In this document: piece after piece, positions 46,846 through 56,056 of the stretch
Layout: each line of letters starts with the position of its first letter
Position numbering within the stretch: the stretch's first letter is position 1
DNA from: Desulfurococcaceae archaeon MEX13E-LK6-19
GTDB lineage: Archaea > Thermoproteota > Thermoprotei_A > Sulfolobales > Desulfurococcaceae
DNA length: 64,000 bases
Direction: 5' to 3'
NCBI GenBank assembly: GCA_029637525.1
Contig: CP072660.1
Coordinates: forward strand, 620,001 to 684,000
The notes under the pieces: generated by a model
Databases searched by the model: none
Seen by the model: only the letters and a program-made list of their open reading frames with translations
Told to the model about the DNA's origin: nothing
Program-made: the position numbers and the translations under genes

Positions 46846-47032
46846 AGTGGTATAAACCTTAAATTTTATCTATATACAACTTTTTCCTTCTAATTGGCCA
46901 GAGGAGAAGTTGTTTCTGTTAAGAAGGAATATTAATAACATTAAGATAATTGACTATGTAAGGTAAAAAATAAATAGCAAAACTTTAAGGATTACTATCT
47001 ATAATTGGTTATCTATACTTTGGGGGCGTCTA

Positions 47033-48046
47033 ATGATGAATGAGTATATGGAATACAAAGTAGGCATTGTTGGTGGAAGTGGATATATAGGTTTTGAGTT
47101 GGCCAGATATCTAAGTAATTTTATAAAGGTGAAAATAATAGACATAAAGCCTCCTATAAATCTTCCAGCAAATATAGAGTATGTTTATGGCGATGTCCGT
47201 GATTATAATTCGATTAAAAAAGCATTGAAAGACGTGGATGTAGTAGTACATTCGGCAATAATACAAATACCTAGAATAAATAAAGAAAAGAAATTAGGTT
47301 ATGAAGTCAATGTTATTGGTACACAAAATGTCTGTAAGGTTACTGAAGAAAATGAAAGGATAAAAGGTATGGTCTTGACAGGAACGTGGCATGTTTTTGG
47401 TGAAAGGGAAATTACTGGCATTATCAATGAGGAATTCGGTTATAGGCCAGATAAGGTTGAAGAACGAGCAAAATTATATGCTCTTTCTAAGGTTATTCAG
47501 GAAAGTATAGTTAGATTTTATGATGAAATGTCTGAAAAAGTTTTTGGTGTTATAAGGTTAGGGACAGTACTAGGTGAAAGAATGCCTGAAAAAACTGCGG
47601 CTAATATATTTATCAACAATGGACTTAAAGGTAAACCTTTAACGCCATATAAACATAGTATGTATCGTCCAATGTTATATATCGATATCAACGATGTATG
47701 TAGAGCCTTTAAAATATTTATTGATAAAATATTAAATGAGGAATTCAAGGAAACTTCGTATCATATAATTAACTTAGTTTATCCTGAGCCTGTAACAATA
47801 ATAGAGTTAGCTGAAATAATTAAAGAAGTTATAACAGAGATTACTAATGGAAAAATATCTCCCCCTATACAAATTGTTGACAAGGGCTTACCGATGATGT
47901 TCTCTCCTGAAGATAAAAAGAAGTTCCAAGTAGATCTAAGTAAGTTAGAGAAAGTATTAGGGATAAAATCTCTCATAAGTGTAAAGGATTCAATTAGACG
48001 AATTATTAGTTCTAGACTTAGAAATACAGTGTTTAATATCCAATAA
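47033..48046 (+). CDS. NAD-dependent epimerase/dehydratase (SDR)
   Basis: Extended SDR of 337 residues. The NAD site is VGGSGYIGFELA, then DVDVVVHSAI and VLTGTWHVFG; the catalytic Tyr-Lys pair is within KLYALSKVIQE. The late IDINDVCRAF is the usual substrate/loop element. It is divergent from the epimerase at 38663, and its TGTWHVFGE replaces the common SSSSVYGE, so it may act on a different nucleotide sugar. ATG 47033 or 47036 both fit. Confidence 0.85.
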   Translation: MMNEYMEYKVGIVGGSGYIGFELARYLSNFIKVKIIDIKPPINLPANIEYVYGDVRDYNSIKKALKDVDVVVHSAIIQIPRINKEKKLGYEVNVIGTQNVCKVTEENERIKGMVLTGTWHVFGEREITGIINEEFGYRPDKVEERAKLYALSKVIQESIVRFYDEMSEKVFGVIRLGTVLGERMPEKTAANIFINNGLKGKPLTPYKHSMYRPMLYIDINDVCRAFKIFIDKILNEEFKETSYHIINLVYPEPVTIIELAEIIKEVITEITNGKISPPIQIVDKGLPMMFSPEDKKKFQVDLSKLEKVLGIKSLISVKDSIRRIISSRLRNTVFNIQ

Positions 48047-48301
48047 TTAGATTATGTTTTACTATCTAGTGATGGTTCAAATTAAATTTCTAGCTAAACT
48101 TTATTAGTAATCACATAATTATGTTCAATAGAGTAATAGCTATGATATGTAATTATTAATTGGTTGTTACTTAATTAATAACCTTTTAACTTTTATCTTT
48201 ACTTTTAGTATAGATAGGTGAATACACCTAGGTGGTCTGTAGGATTAGGATAATGACAAATATATTGTATTGAAATAAATACATAGAATTGGTGCATGTC
48301 C

Positions 48302-49312
48302 GTGGGGAGAACGTGTAAAGTTAGCGTGATAATCCTCACGTACAATAGTGTATCTAAGTTAGGTAAATTGTTTGATAAAGTACTATCAAGTATATTTATG
48401 CAAGATTACCCCAATTTAGAGGTAATAGTAGTTGACAATAATTCAAATGATGGAACATTTGAATATGTAAAGAAAAAATATAGTTCTAAGTACAATCTTA
48501 AAGTTTTACGATTAAAGAAAAACTATGGATGGGGTGGAGGAAATAACCGTGGTGCTTTATTGGCTAAATATTCCGACTTCCTATTATTCGTAAATGATGA
48601 TGCTATCCTTGGGCCTAACTGTGTAAGCAAGCTTGTAAAGGTATTGAATGAACATCCTAATTTAGCGGCGGTTCAGCCATTAATTATTGAAGGTAATGGA
48701 AATATTATTTGTGGTCTTGATATGGGTTTTTCTGGTTTTTCCAGTATAGTTTCACACATACGAAGCTATCCTTTATCTGAGGCTTTTTATGTTAGTGGAG
48801 CTGTTTTCTTAACAAGAACTGACGTCTTTTTCCGGTCCGGAATGTTTGACGAAGATTTATTTGTATATCATGATGATACTGATTATTGTTGGAGGTTAAG
48901 GCTTATCGGTTATAAAGTTGCTTGTATAGCTGATGTTTATGCTTATCATTTTGGAAGTGTAACATGGGGTTCGGGCAGTCCTTTGCAGGTTTATTATATA
49001 ATAAGAAATAATTTTTTAGTTATTGCTAAAAATTCTTCACTTAAATGGTTAATACCTAGAATAACACTATCTTTAATAGTATCAATAATGTTTGTTTTCC
49101 GCTTCCTATACAACAAAAATAAGGCCTGTCTTGTTGCGGCGATAAAAGGTATAATAGATGGTTTAAGAGAATTAAAAATAGGGATAATGAAAAGGGCTTA
49201 TATTAGAAAAATTAGAAAAATAAGCGATGAAGAAGTAAATAAGGCTCTTAATAAGCGTGTCGATGTAAACTTATTACTCCCCCAAAGTGTGAGAAAAATA
49301 CTCGGGCTCTAA
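48302..49312 (+). CDS. GT2 glycosyltransferase, rhamnosyltransferase-like
   Basis: GT-A family 2 enzyme of about 336 residues. VSVIILTYNS and VIVVDNNSNDGT open the fold, followed by the subgroup mark NYGWGGGNNRGALLA and metal motif FVNDDAIL. FDEDLFVYHDDTDYCWRLRLIGYKV is the acceptor/catalytic end. This architecture is that of WbbL/RfbN-like transferases that often use dTDP-rhamnose, in keeping with the rml genes upstream. GGTG at 48291-48294 favours GTG 48302 over ATG 48296. Confidence 0.9.
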   Translation: MGRTCKVSVIILTYNSVSKLGKLFDKVLSSIFMQDYPNLEVIVVDNNSNDGTFEYVKKKYSSKYNLKVLRLKKNYGWGGGNNRGALLAKYSDFLLFVNDDAILGPNCVSKLVKVLNEHPNLAAVQPLIIEGNGNIICGLDMGFSGFSSIVSHIRSYPLSEAFYVSGAVFLTRTDVFFRSGMFDEDLFVYHDDTDYCWRLRLIGYKVACIADVYAYHFGSVTWGSGSPLQVYYIIRNNFLVIAKNSSLKWLIPRITLSLIVSIMFVFRFLYNKNKACLVAAIKGIIDGLRELKIGIMKRAYIRKIRKISDEEVNKALNKRVDVNLLLPQSVRKILGL

Positions 49313-49608
49313 TTCAATTTCTAGCAATAATAAACGATAATCTATATTTAATTAAATTTTTAATTCTACATAGAGAACCAATACAGCTCAATAATTGGGA
49401 CAGTGATATCTCTGCTACGAAATATTATTGACGTTTCTTTTCGATTAATGAAAAATAGTTTTCATATGCTTAATTTTGTTAAAGAACAAGCAGTATTATT
49501 GTTCCCCTTTAATAAGGAACCTAAAAACATTTAGTTCTCTATAAATAAAATATTAGAAAGGCTCGTGGGCTAAGCCTGTAGAATAAAATTAGTTTTGGTT
49601 GAAGAAAT
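49313..49608. other. Intergenic stretch with possible gene remnant
   Basis: AT-rich spacer. The plus-strand frame 49364-49534 is open for 56 codons (..VISLLRNIIDVSFRLMKN.. then VKEQAVLLFPFNKEP), looks protein-like but has no plausible start, and may be the tail of a lost gene. TATA-like CTATAAATAAA (near 49537-49549) could serve the kinase gene downstream. Confidence 0.35.
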
Positions 49609-50232
49609 ATGTCGCCACAAAAAATTATTTGTTTCTTCGGTCCCGACGGTTCAGGTAAAACTACGCTCGCAAGAGAGTTGGCGCAATTATTTGCACACAA
49701 AGGTATTAAAACAAAAATTTCTTGGATGAGAGGTACTCATACCTTTGCAAGTGTCCTCGCAAGGTTTCTTAATAAATTTAAGTACTTTAAAGGTCATGAT
49801 AACCCCTATTATGGTATTAAAATTCCATCAAATTTTGTATTTTTGTGGCAGTTTATAGAGGTTATTTCAATTATTCCTATATGGTTCTTTAGATATGTCT
49901 TTCCTAGACTATTGGGCTATGTTGTTATTGGTGAGCGAAGTCTAGTAGACTTTATTGTGTGGATGATCCTAACGACACATGACTATAAGTTTATTACAAG
50001 TTTCTTAGGCAAAATTATTTTGTCGTTAAACAATAAATTGTGTCAAAACATATATATAACAGCAAATAAAGATATTTTGATTCAGCGACGAAAAGATATA
50101 ACTATTTATACCATACCTATGCAGTTGTTATTGTATGATGTTATAGCTAGAAATATCAAGGTGCCAATAATTGATACATCTAATAAGGATATTTCATCAT
50201 GTATGAAAGAATTAATTTCTATCATATTTTAA
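49609..50232 (+). CDS. Thymidylate-kinase-like P-loop kinase, paralogue 2
   Basis: P-loop kinase-like protein of 207 residues. Walker A is FFGPDGSGKTT near residues 9-19, then KISWMRGTHTFASVLARFLNKF, the GERSLVDF motif in place of DRY, and IQRRKD as a short lid. It resembles paralogue 1 and is adjacent to a nucleotidyltransferase-like gene, which begins 17 bases after this stop. A decayed copy of the same pair occurs at 53904. A role in modifying sugars or glycan ends by phosphate or nucleotide transfer is inferred from that pairing. Confidence 0.78.
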   Translation: MSPQKIICFFGPDGSGKTTLARELAQLFAHKGIKTKISWMRGTHTFASVLARFLNKFKYFKGHDNPYYGIKIPSNFVFLWQFIEVISIIPIWFFRYVFPRLLGYVVIGERSLVDFIVWMILTTHDYKFITSFLGKIILSLNNKLCQNIYITANKDILIQRRKDITIYTIPMQLLLYDVIARNIKVPIIDTSNKDISSCMKELISIIF

Positions 50233-50249
50233 TTGCATTGGTGATCAAA

Positions 50250-51116
50250 ATGAATGAATATTTTAAAATAGTTTATGAAGTAGTGGTTCATAATAAGAAG
50301 AATGTATTTGACTTAAATAAGCATGTCCTACGGAACGCGAAACATAATAAAGTTTTACTTCATTTTCTAAGAGTAACGGAAATGGATAATGAAGTTAGAA
50401 ATAGTGAAGAAAGAAAATTTAAGTTAACAATTGAAATGATTGAATTAATTAAAAATAAGCTGAAAAAATTTGAAGGAAAGTATGTATTTTTTAAATTAGT
50501 AAAACCTGTTGTATATGTTCCTTCAGATATAGATCTTTTAGTAAAACGCAATATTTTGGGAGACATTGTTTCAAGCCTTAAAGAGCTTGGTTTTTTCATA
50601 GAGGTTGTTGAACCGTACTGCGTTACTTTAAGATCATCATGTTGTGTAATTGATGTTTATGTACATCCAACCCTTGGTGGAATGATCTATCTTAATGGAG
50701 ACCTACTTTTAGAACATAGTAGGGTTACTTCTTTCCATGGTACTGAGATCCCAACGCTTGAAACTTTTGCCGAAGCCCTAGTATGTGTTTCACATGCAAT
50801 CTACAAGGAAAGAATATATACATTAAATGATTACATTACGGTGAAGAAATGGTTTTCATATAAATCTAATATATTATGTGACTTGCTTAGGTGTAGAGAA
50901 GCAGCCTTATTAGCTTTTCATATTAACAAAATGGTTGAACAACAGAAAATTGAATTACCGTTTAGAATACCTTTATCTTTATGGATTAATATCTTATTTT
51001 CAAAAATAAAAAACGACAACATTTCACGTGCAACATCACTTAACTTAATCAAGGCATTGAACGATAAAAGAATTGGTAGATTGATTCTTTCAAAGTTAAC
51101 TAGGAAATATTATTAA
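50250..51116 (+). CDS. NTP_transf_5-like nucleotidyltransferase
   Basis: About 288 residues. The core VFFKLVKPVVYVPSDIDLLVKR contains a DxD metal motif after a beta strand, typical of the nucleotidyltransferase fold (NTP_transf_5, uncharacterised family). CCVIDVYVHPT supplies the third acidic residue, and SHAIYKERIYTLNDYITVKKW is a helical tail. ATG 50250 is preferred since GGTGATC at 50240-50246 precedes it; an earlier ATG at 50199 would overlap the kinase. The transferred group is unknown. It is paired with the TMK-like kinase. Confidence 0.75.
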   Translation: MNEYFKIVYEVVVHNKKNVFDLNKHVLRNAKHNKVLLHFLRVTEMDNEVRNSEERKFKLTIEMIELIKNKLKKFEGKYVFFKLVKPVVYVPSDIDLLVKRNILGDIVSSLKELGFFIEVVEPYCVTLRSSCCVIDVYVHPTLGGMIYLNGDLLLEHSRVTSFHGTEIPTLETFAEALVCVSHAIYKERIYTLNDYITVKKWFSYKSNILCDLLRCREAALLAFHINKMVEQQKIELPFRIPLSLWINILFSKIKNDNISRATSLNLIKALNDKRIGRLILSKLTRKYY

Positions 51117-51500
51117 TGTATCGTTTTTGTTAATACAAATAATATAAAATTTAAGACTATAAAAATGGTTCATAAATCAGTCTTAATGAATAGTATTAAG
51201 AATACTGTAAATAGAGATTTGATTCTTTCTTTTAAGAATTATATTAATTATCTTTGATTCCAACAATGATATTTTTAATTATATGTGTTATAAATCCTTT
51301 ATTTTTCAGAATAATATTACTTATAAAGAGATTAAATGATAATGAGATTGTTGAGGCTATAGTTAAGGTTATTGGTAGAAAGAGAGTTTCGTAACAATGC
51401 TAGAAGGACTATCTAGAAGCACTACTCAACGGGAGTCATTGCTGAATGCGTACGTAGGATCTTAGAATCTTAGAAGCATTATTACCATAGGTGATCTCAT
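51117..51500. other. AT-rich spacer before decayed GT2 gene
   Basis: About 380 bases of mostly AT-rich sequence without a supported gene. Short plus-strand frames near 51330-51470 are broken by stops and may belong to a lost gene. AGGTGAT at about 51490-51496 is an intact ribosome site for the pseudogene that follows. Confidence 0.35.
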
Positions 51501-52215
51501 ATGCAGAGGGAGATAGTTATCATAGTACTTAACTATAACGGATTACATGCGCTCGGAGCGAGGATACCGGGCAAATGCTTGAGGAGCATACTTGAAACCT
51601 ATTATGAGAACTTAGTCACAATATTTGTAGACAACGGGTCTGTAGATAACAACGTACACTTTGTCTCAAGATATTTCCAAAATTCATTGACGAGGGATAA
51701 CTAGACGTACTGCCATTGAAGAAGAATTGTGGTTGATCTGAAGGTAGTAATCGCGGAGCTGTATATGCTTTTAAAAGTATAGGACACATTACCTAGTATT
51801 TCTTAACAATGATGTATATATGCCTCAGAAGAGTGAGTTAAGGTTATTAATTGGAGCTGTGAGTCGGCATAATCTTTACGTGGCTTTACCCTAGTATATG
51901 AGGTGAAGTCGAAGAAGTATAATCTCTGAGATACTATTAAGAGTGATGATAAAAGTATACCTATAATCTTGGACTATGAGGGCTTAAGACGTATTAAGAA
52001 GGGAACCAAAGACGTGATTTACTTGCGTTCAGTACATTGAATAGCCCTTATTATTGTCAGTTATATATTTGCTCTCTTGAAGGATTTTAATGAAGGTTAT
52101 GGAGTGTACTATGATAGGGTTGACTTTTGTCATGGAGCCATTAAGCATATGTTCAGAGTAGGTATTGCCTTAAATGTTATTGTCTACCATTATAGAGGAG
52201 GTACAATTGAGCATA
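51501..52215 (+). pseudogene. Decayed GT2 glycosyltransferase
   Basis: The first 67 codons read as a GT2 start: IVIIVLNYNGL, GKCLRSILETYYENL and IFVDNGSVDNN, preceded by a good AGGTGAT site. The frame then ends at TAG 51702-51704. Recognisable later pieces occur in shifted frames: EGSNRGAVYAF and FLNNDVYMP near 51740-51820, and FNEGYGVYYDRVDFCH with IALNVIVYHYRGGT near 52090-52205. All the landmarks of a WbbL-like GT2 are thus present in order but broken by several indels and stops, so it is a pseudogene. Confidence 0.85.
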
Positions 52216-52390
52216 TAATTTGCTTAATAAACCCATTTTGCATTTAATAGTTCTTCTGTTATGAGATCTTCCAAATTTTAAATAATTCTTTGACTTGTAA
52301 GAGTAAATACGTTTATTGAAGTATAAAGTAATTAAATACTTGCAAATAGGTATATCATCATTGAAGAACATATGTTGGGTGTTGGAAACC

Positions 52391-53884
52391 TTGAGAGCAG
52401 AAGAAGTTAGTGTGGGTAGAATTGTTCGTGGTGGTTTCTGGCTTTATGTTAGCGGTGTTGTTAATAATTTGTCTGGTTTCCTGTACTGGATGGTTATTTC
52501 AGTTATTGCTGGTCCTGGCGTTGTTGGTGTTGTTAGTGCCGTTGTTAGTTTTGCATCTCTAGTTGCTGGTTTGTTGAACATAGGTATTGATGTGGGTGTT
52601 CAGAGATTCTATGGTATGGCTATTGGTAGAAATGACAAGATAAGGCTTTCTCAATATTTTTGGAGCGCCTTCTTTTACACCTTACTCATCTACTGTTTAG
52701 CGTTTCTATGTATTTTTTCCTTATCTCTCTTAGGCTACGGGTTTAGCGGCTTAACTCCTTTAATGTTAATGTTCAGTAGCATATTTATCTTATTTAATAT
52801 TAGTATCTGTATCAATGCTTTAATAATCTCTCTTCTGAGAACCGATATCTACTTCCTAGCAACTATTGTGGGTAATATTTTAAAGTTTATTGTTGGTACT
52901 GGTCTTGTCTTATTTGGTTGGGGTTGGATTGGTGCTGTTTTAGGTTATATGTGTTCCAGTTTTGTGGGATTAATTATCGGTTTTGTATTTTCTCTTAAAC
53001 ATATTATTAGGAGGTTTATGTTTTCCCTTAACGCTCTTCGTAGTATTCTAATTGCTGGGTTTGCTTCTTGGTTACCTAAGGTTATTGGCTTGTTTGGTAA
53101 GTGGCTTGGCGTGCTTGTCGTTTTCAGTGTTGCTGGGGCTGTCGAGACTGGTTATTACTACGTTGCTTTTGCTATAGCAAGTGTAGTTCTAATGATTGCT
53201 ACTAGCATGCTTCGTTTACTACTTCCAGTTCTATCTGGTATGAGTGATGGTAGGAAGAGGGCAGCTAGTCGAGTACTTAGAGTTAGTGCTGCGCTCATGT
53301 CTCCCCTAGCCGTATTCCTCATGTTTTACTCATACTTACCCTTGGCGTTGCTTGGTGAAGAGTATGTTAAGGCCTCTCTCATATTATCCGTACTTTTGCT
53401 TCCTTCATTATTGATGATCGTGAATTCATGTATTAACAGTCTTATATATGCTTATGGGTATTATAGGCTAGTATTAATATTAGGTTTGGGTGCTAACATT
53501 CCTAGAATCATTCTTTACTATATACTTGTTCCCCTGTATGGTGGACTTGGTGCGGCTGTTTCATTTGTTTTTGGCGCTTTCACTGGTTTTATCACGGCGT
53601 TGGTTATTGCTCGTAGAATAAGTTTCTACATAGGTTTTCGAGATCTCATATTAATATATAGTATCCCTTTAGTTTCTACACTTTTAGCCTACATTAATAA
53701 TGTGCCATGGTATATTAGCGGAATTTTAATCCTGATAGTATGTTCCATTGGATACTCCTTATTTGGAATCATTACAAGAAACGATCTTAAAGAGGTATCT
53801 CAAGCCTTTCTTAGTAGGGAAAAAACAATTTGGCTATATTATAAGTTTAAACCATTAATTGATATTTTATTTAAAGAAGATTAA
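52391..53884 (+). CDS. Polysaccharide flippase (Wzx-like, MOP superfamily)
   Basis: Integral membrane protein of about 497 residues with 12-14 hydrophobic segments. It opens GRIVRGGFWLYVSGVVNNLSGFLYW, then GVVGVVSAVVSFASLVAGLLNIGIDVGVQRFY, the pattern of RfbX/Wzx lipid-linked-oligosaccharide flippases. It would move the assembled lipid-linked glycan across the membrane. TTG 52391 is preferred because GGGTG (52377-52381) precedes it; the frame is open to 52316. Its GC content looks higher than that of neighbouring island genes. Confidence 0.88.
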   Translation: MRAEEVSVGRIVRGGFWLYVSGVVNNLSGFLYWMVISVIAGPGVVGVVSAVVSFASLVAGLLNIGIDVGVQRFYGMAIGRNDKIRLSQYFWSAFFYTLLIYCLAFLCIFSLSLLGYGFSGLTPLMLMFSSIFILFNISICINALIISLLRTDIYFLATIVGNILKFIVGTGLVLFGWGWIGAVLGYMCSSFVGLIIGFVFSLKHIIRRFMFSLNALRSILIAGFASWLPKVIGLFGKWLGVLVVFSVAGAVETGYYYVAFAIASVVLMIATSMLRLLLPVLSGMSDGRKRAASRVLRVSAALMSPLAVFLMFYSYLPLALLGEEYVKASLILSVLLLPSLLMIVNSCINSLIYAYGYYRLVLILGLGANIPRIILYYILVPLYGGLGAAVSFVFGAFTGFITALVIARRISFYIGFRDLILIYSIPLVSTLLAYINNVPWYISGILILIVCSIGYSLFGIITRNDLKEVSQAFLSREKTIWLYYKFKPLIDILFKED

Positions 53885-53903
53885 ATTATATGGACTGAGA
53901 ATC

Positions 53904-54640
53904 GTGACAAACAAAATAATTTGCTTCTTCGGACCCGATGGTTCTGGTAAAAACTGCTCTTGCAAGAGAGCTGTTCCAGTTATTCAATTACAGAGGTGTC
54001 AAGGCAAGAATTGCGTGGCTTAGGGGTACACATACTATTGCTAGCATTCTTGTTAAGCAAGTAATGAAGAAAAAAAGACTTGGTAAAGCTGTGAGTATGG
54101 TAGAGAGGATCTCACGTGAGCTTAAGGATTTAGATTACATGTTCTTTAAACTTGTTAAGCCTATTGTTTATGTATCATCTGATATAGACATTCTTGTTAA
54201 TCGAAATCATATAGCACAAGTGGTTTCTAAACTTAAAAATCTTGGTTCAAATATAGTAGTTCATGAACCTTACTGTATAATCATGAGTTTGTGTGGAGTA
54301 ATTATAAATGTTTATGTAAATTCTACTATAGGCGAAATAATATATCTTGATGAGAAAGTCTTCTCGAGCATAAGAGAATAGCTAACTATAATGGAGTTGA
54401 AATTCCGTCTCTGGAGAAATATGCTAAAGCTTTAGTAAGTATAGCACAAGCTATTTACAAGGAAAGAATTTATACATAAATGATTATGTTACCGTAAAGA
54501 AGTAATTATCTAAAAAATCAATTACGCTTGCTAAGGAACTTAGATGTTCAAATGCCATCAAGTTTGCAGTGTACATACGTGAGGCAGTTGAAAAAACAAA
54601 ATCATTTTATTGTACAAGATACCATTATCTTTATGGATCG
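53904..54640 (+). pseudogene. Deletion fusion of TMK-like kinase and NTP_transf_5 genes
   Basis: The GTG at 53904 opens TNKIICFFGPDGSGK, like the kinase at 49609. A run of five A at 53949-53953 (four in the intact paralogue) shifts the frame, and the next frame continues ALARELFQLFNYRGVKARIAWLRGTHT. After about 55 kinase residues it joins directly to NTP_transf_5 sequence: YMFFKLVKPIVYVSSDIDILVNR, as in the gene at 50250. Further shifts and stops follow after 54380, with remnants IPSLEKYAKALVSIAQAIYKERIYT and NDYVTVKK. An internal deletion of a kinase-NTase pair plus later decay explains it. Confidence 0.85.
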
Positions 54641-55176
54641 AAATAATGACATCTAAGATAATTCATGATAAAAATTTCAAGAGCATCGTTGTTTGTTTCT
54701 GATGTGTATACTAGTTAGGTATAAAGTTAATATTTCTTATAATACTTATTTTAATTTTAAGTAATTAAATTATATTCTATGAACAAAGAATATTTTTAAA
54801 TGTTTTAATTGGTACTCTTATTTACTAATTAATTATGAGACAGAAACTGTAAAACTGTAAATTAGTAATTTAAGGCAGAAATCGATAGTTATTTTAAACT
54901 AAAGAACTCTAGAATAAAGACCTTCACTATTCATTATAATTATCATATACATGTTATAAAGATAACTTGTATATGTTTCCGTACTTCTTAGGGAACTATA
55001 TTTTATTATACTCGTAATAAAAACAACACAAAAACACTTATAGTTATTATAGTTATTACGGAAGATAACTCTTAAAATCTAAAACTAATATTTATACCCT
55101 GTTGTTGTAGGAAACGCTAAATTATTAAATAAATCAAAATCAATAAATAGGATATACAAGGGGTCGGGTCCTCGGC
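54641..55176. other. Very AT-rich gene-free stretch
   Basis: About 535 bases of strongly AT-rich DNA behind the decayed kinase/NTase fusion. I see no frame with a ribosome site or recognisable domain. Several TATA-like runs occur near the end (for example AACACTTATAG near 55032), one of which could drive the methyltransferase. Confidence 0.4.
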
Positions 55177-55917
55177 ATGAGGTATGCTGCTAAGTTCCTA
55201 AGGTTTGCCGTAAATTTTTATCGTTACATAGTTGTTTCTAGGCTGGCTGCTCGTAAGCTATCTCGTCTGGCACATAGTTGCCAAAATAATGTAGAATGTA
55301 TCGTCAAGTTAGCATTCGAGTTCAATTATAAGTTTCCGCCTTTGCCCTCCATAACGATAAAACCCGCGCAGATTTATGAAGAAATAGTCAAGTTGGCCAA
55401 AATTTTTGCAAAGCTTAGACCTAGATACGTAATGGAGATCGGTACTGCTAATGGTGGAACGTTATTCCTATGGTGCATGTTGGCCTCGGATGATGCCACG
55501 ATCATAAGTGTAGATTTGCCGGGAGGAAATTTTGGTGGAGGCTATCCTCGGTGGAGAATACCATTATATAAATCATTTAGAAAAGTCTCACAAAAGTTAT
55601 ATCTTATAAGAGCTGACTCACATGATATAAGAACACTTGAGATCGTCAAGAATGTTCTTCGCGGAAACAAACTAGATTTCCTATTTATAGACGGTGATCA
55701 TACATATGAGGGTGTAAAGAAAGACTTTAATATGTATGTTCCTTTAGTTAGAGATAATGGAATAATAGCACTTCACGATATAGTGCCTGGACCTCCAGAG
55801 AATGTAGGTGGTGTCCCAAGGTTTTGGCGTGAAATTAAGAAGAGATATCGATACATCGAGATTGTGAAAGATTGGAGACAAGGAGGCTATGGAATAGGCT
55901 TAATATATAAGGAATAG
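55177..55917 (+). CDS. SAM-dependent methyltransferase (CmcI/Methyltransf_24-like)
   Basis: Class I methyltransferase of 246 residues. Motif I is VMEIGTANGGTLFLW, the strand after it holds IISVDLPGG, and the metal/substrate motif is FLFIDGDHTYEGVKKDF, followed by GIIALHDIVPGPPENVGGVPRFW. This is the pattern of the CmcI-like/Methyltransf_24 group, found in polysaccharide and antibiotic clusters. The cluster context suggests O-methylation of a glycan sugar. ATG start. Confidence 0.85.
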   Translation: MRYAAKFLRFAVNFYRYIVVSRLAARKLSRLAHSCQNNVECIVKLAFEFNYKFPPLPSITIKPAQIYEEIVKLAKIFAKLRPRYVMEIGTANGGTLFLWCMLASDDATIISVDLPGGNFGGGYPRWRIPLYKSFRKVSQKLYLIRADSHDIRTLEIVKNVLRGNKLDFLFIDGDHTYEGVKKDFNMYVPLVRDNGIIALHDIVPGPPENVGGVPRFWREIKKRYRYIEIVKDWRQGGYGIGLIYKE

Positions 55918-56056
55918 AAGAAAATTAATGATATTATAAGGCTATGCTAATTGGTTGTTTGCCTTATAGCTCAGTTACTTATATAAGCTTCCTACTGTCT
56001 CGTACTAAATATTATGTGATGGGTATGTTACTTAGTCTTAAAAATTGGTGGTTTTT

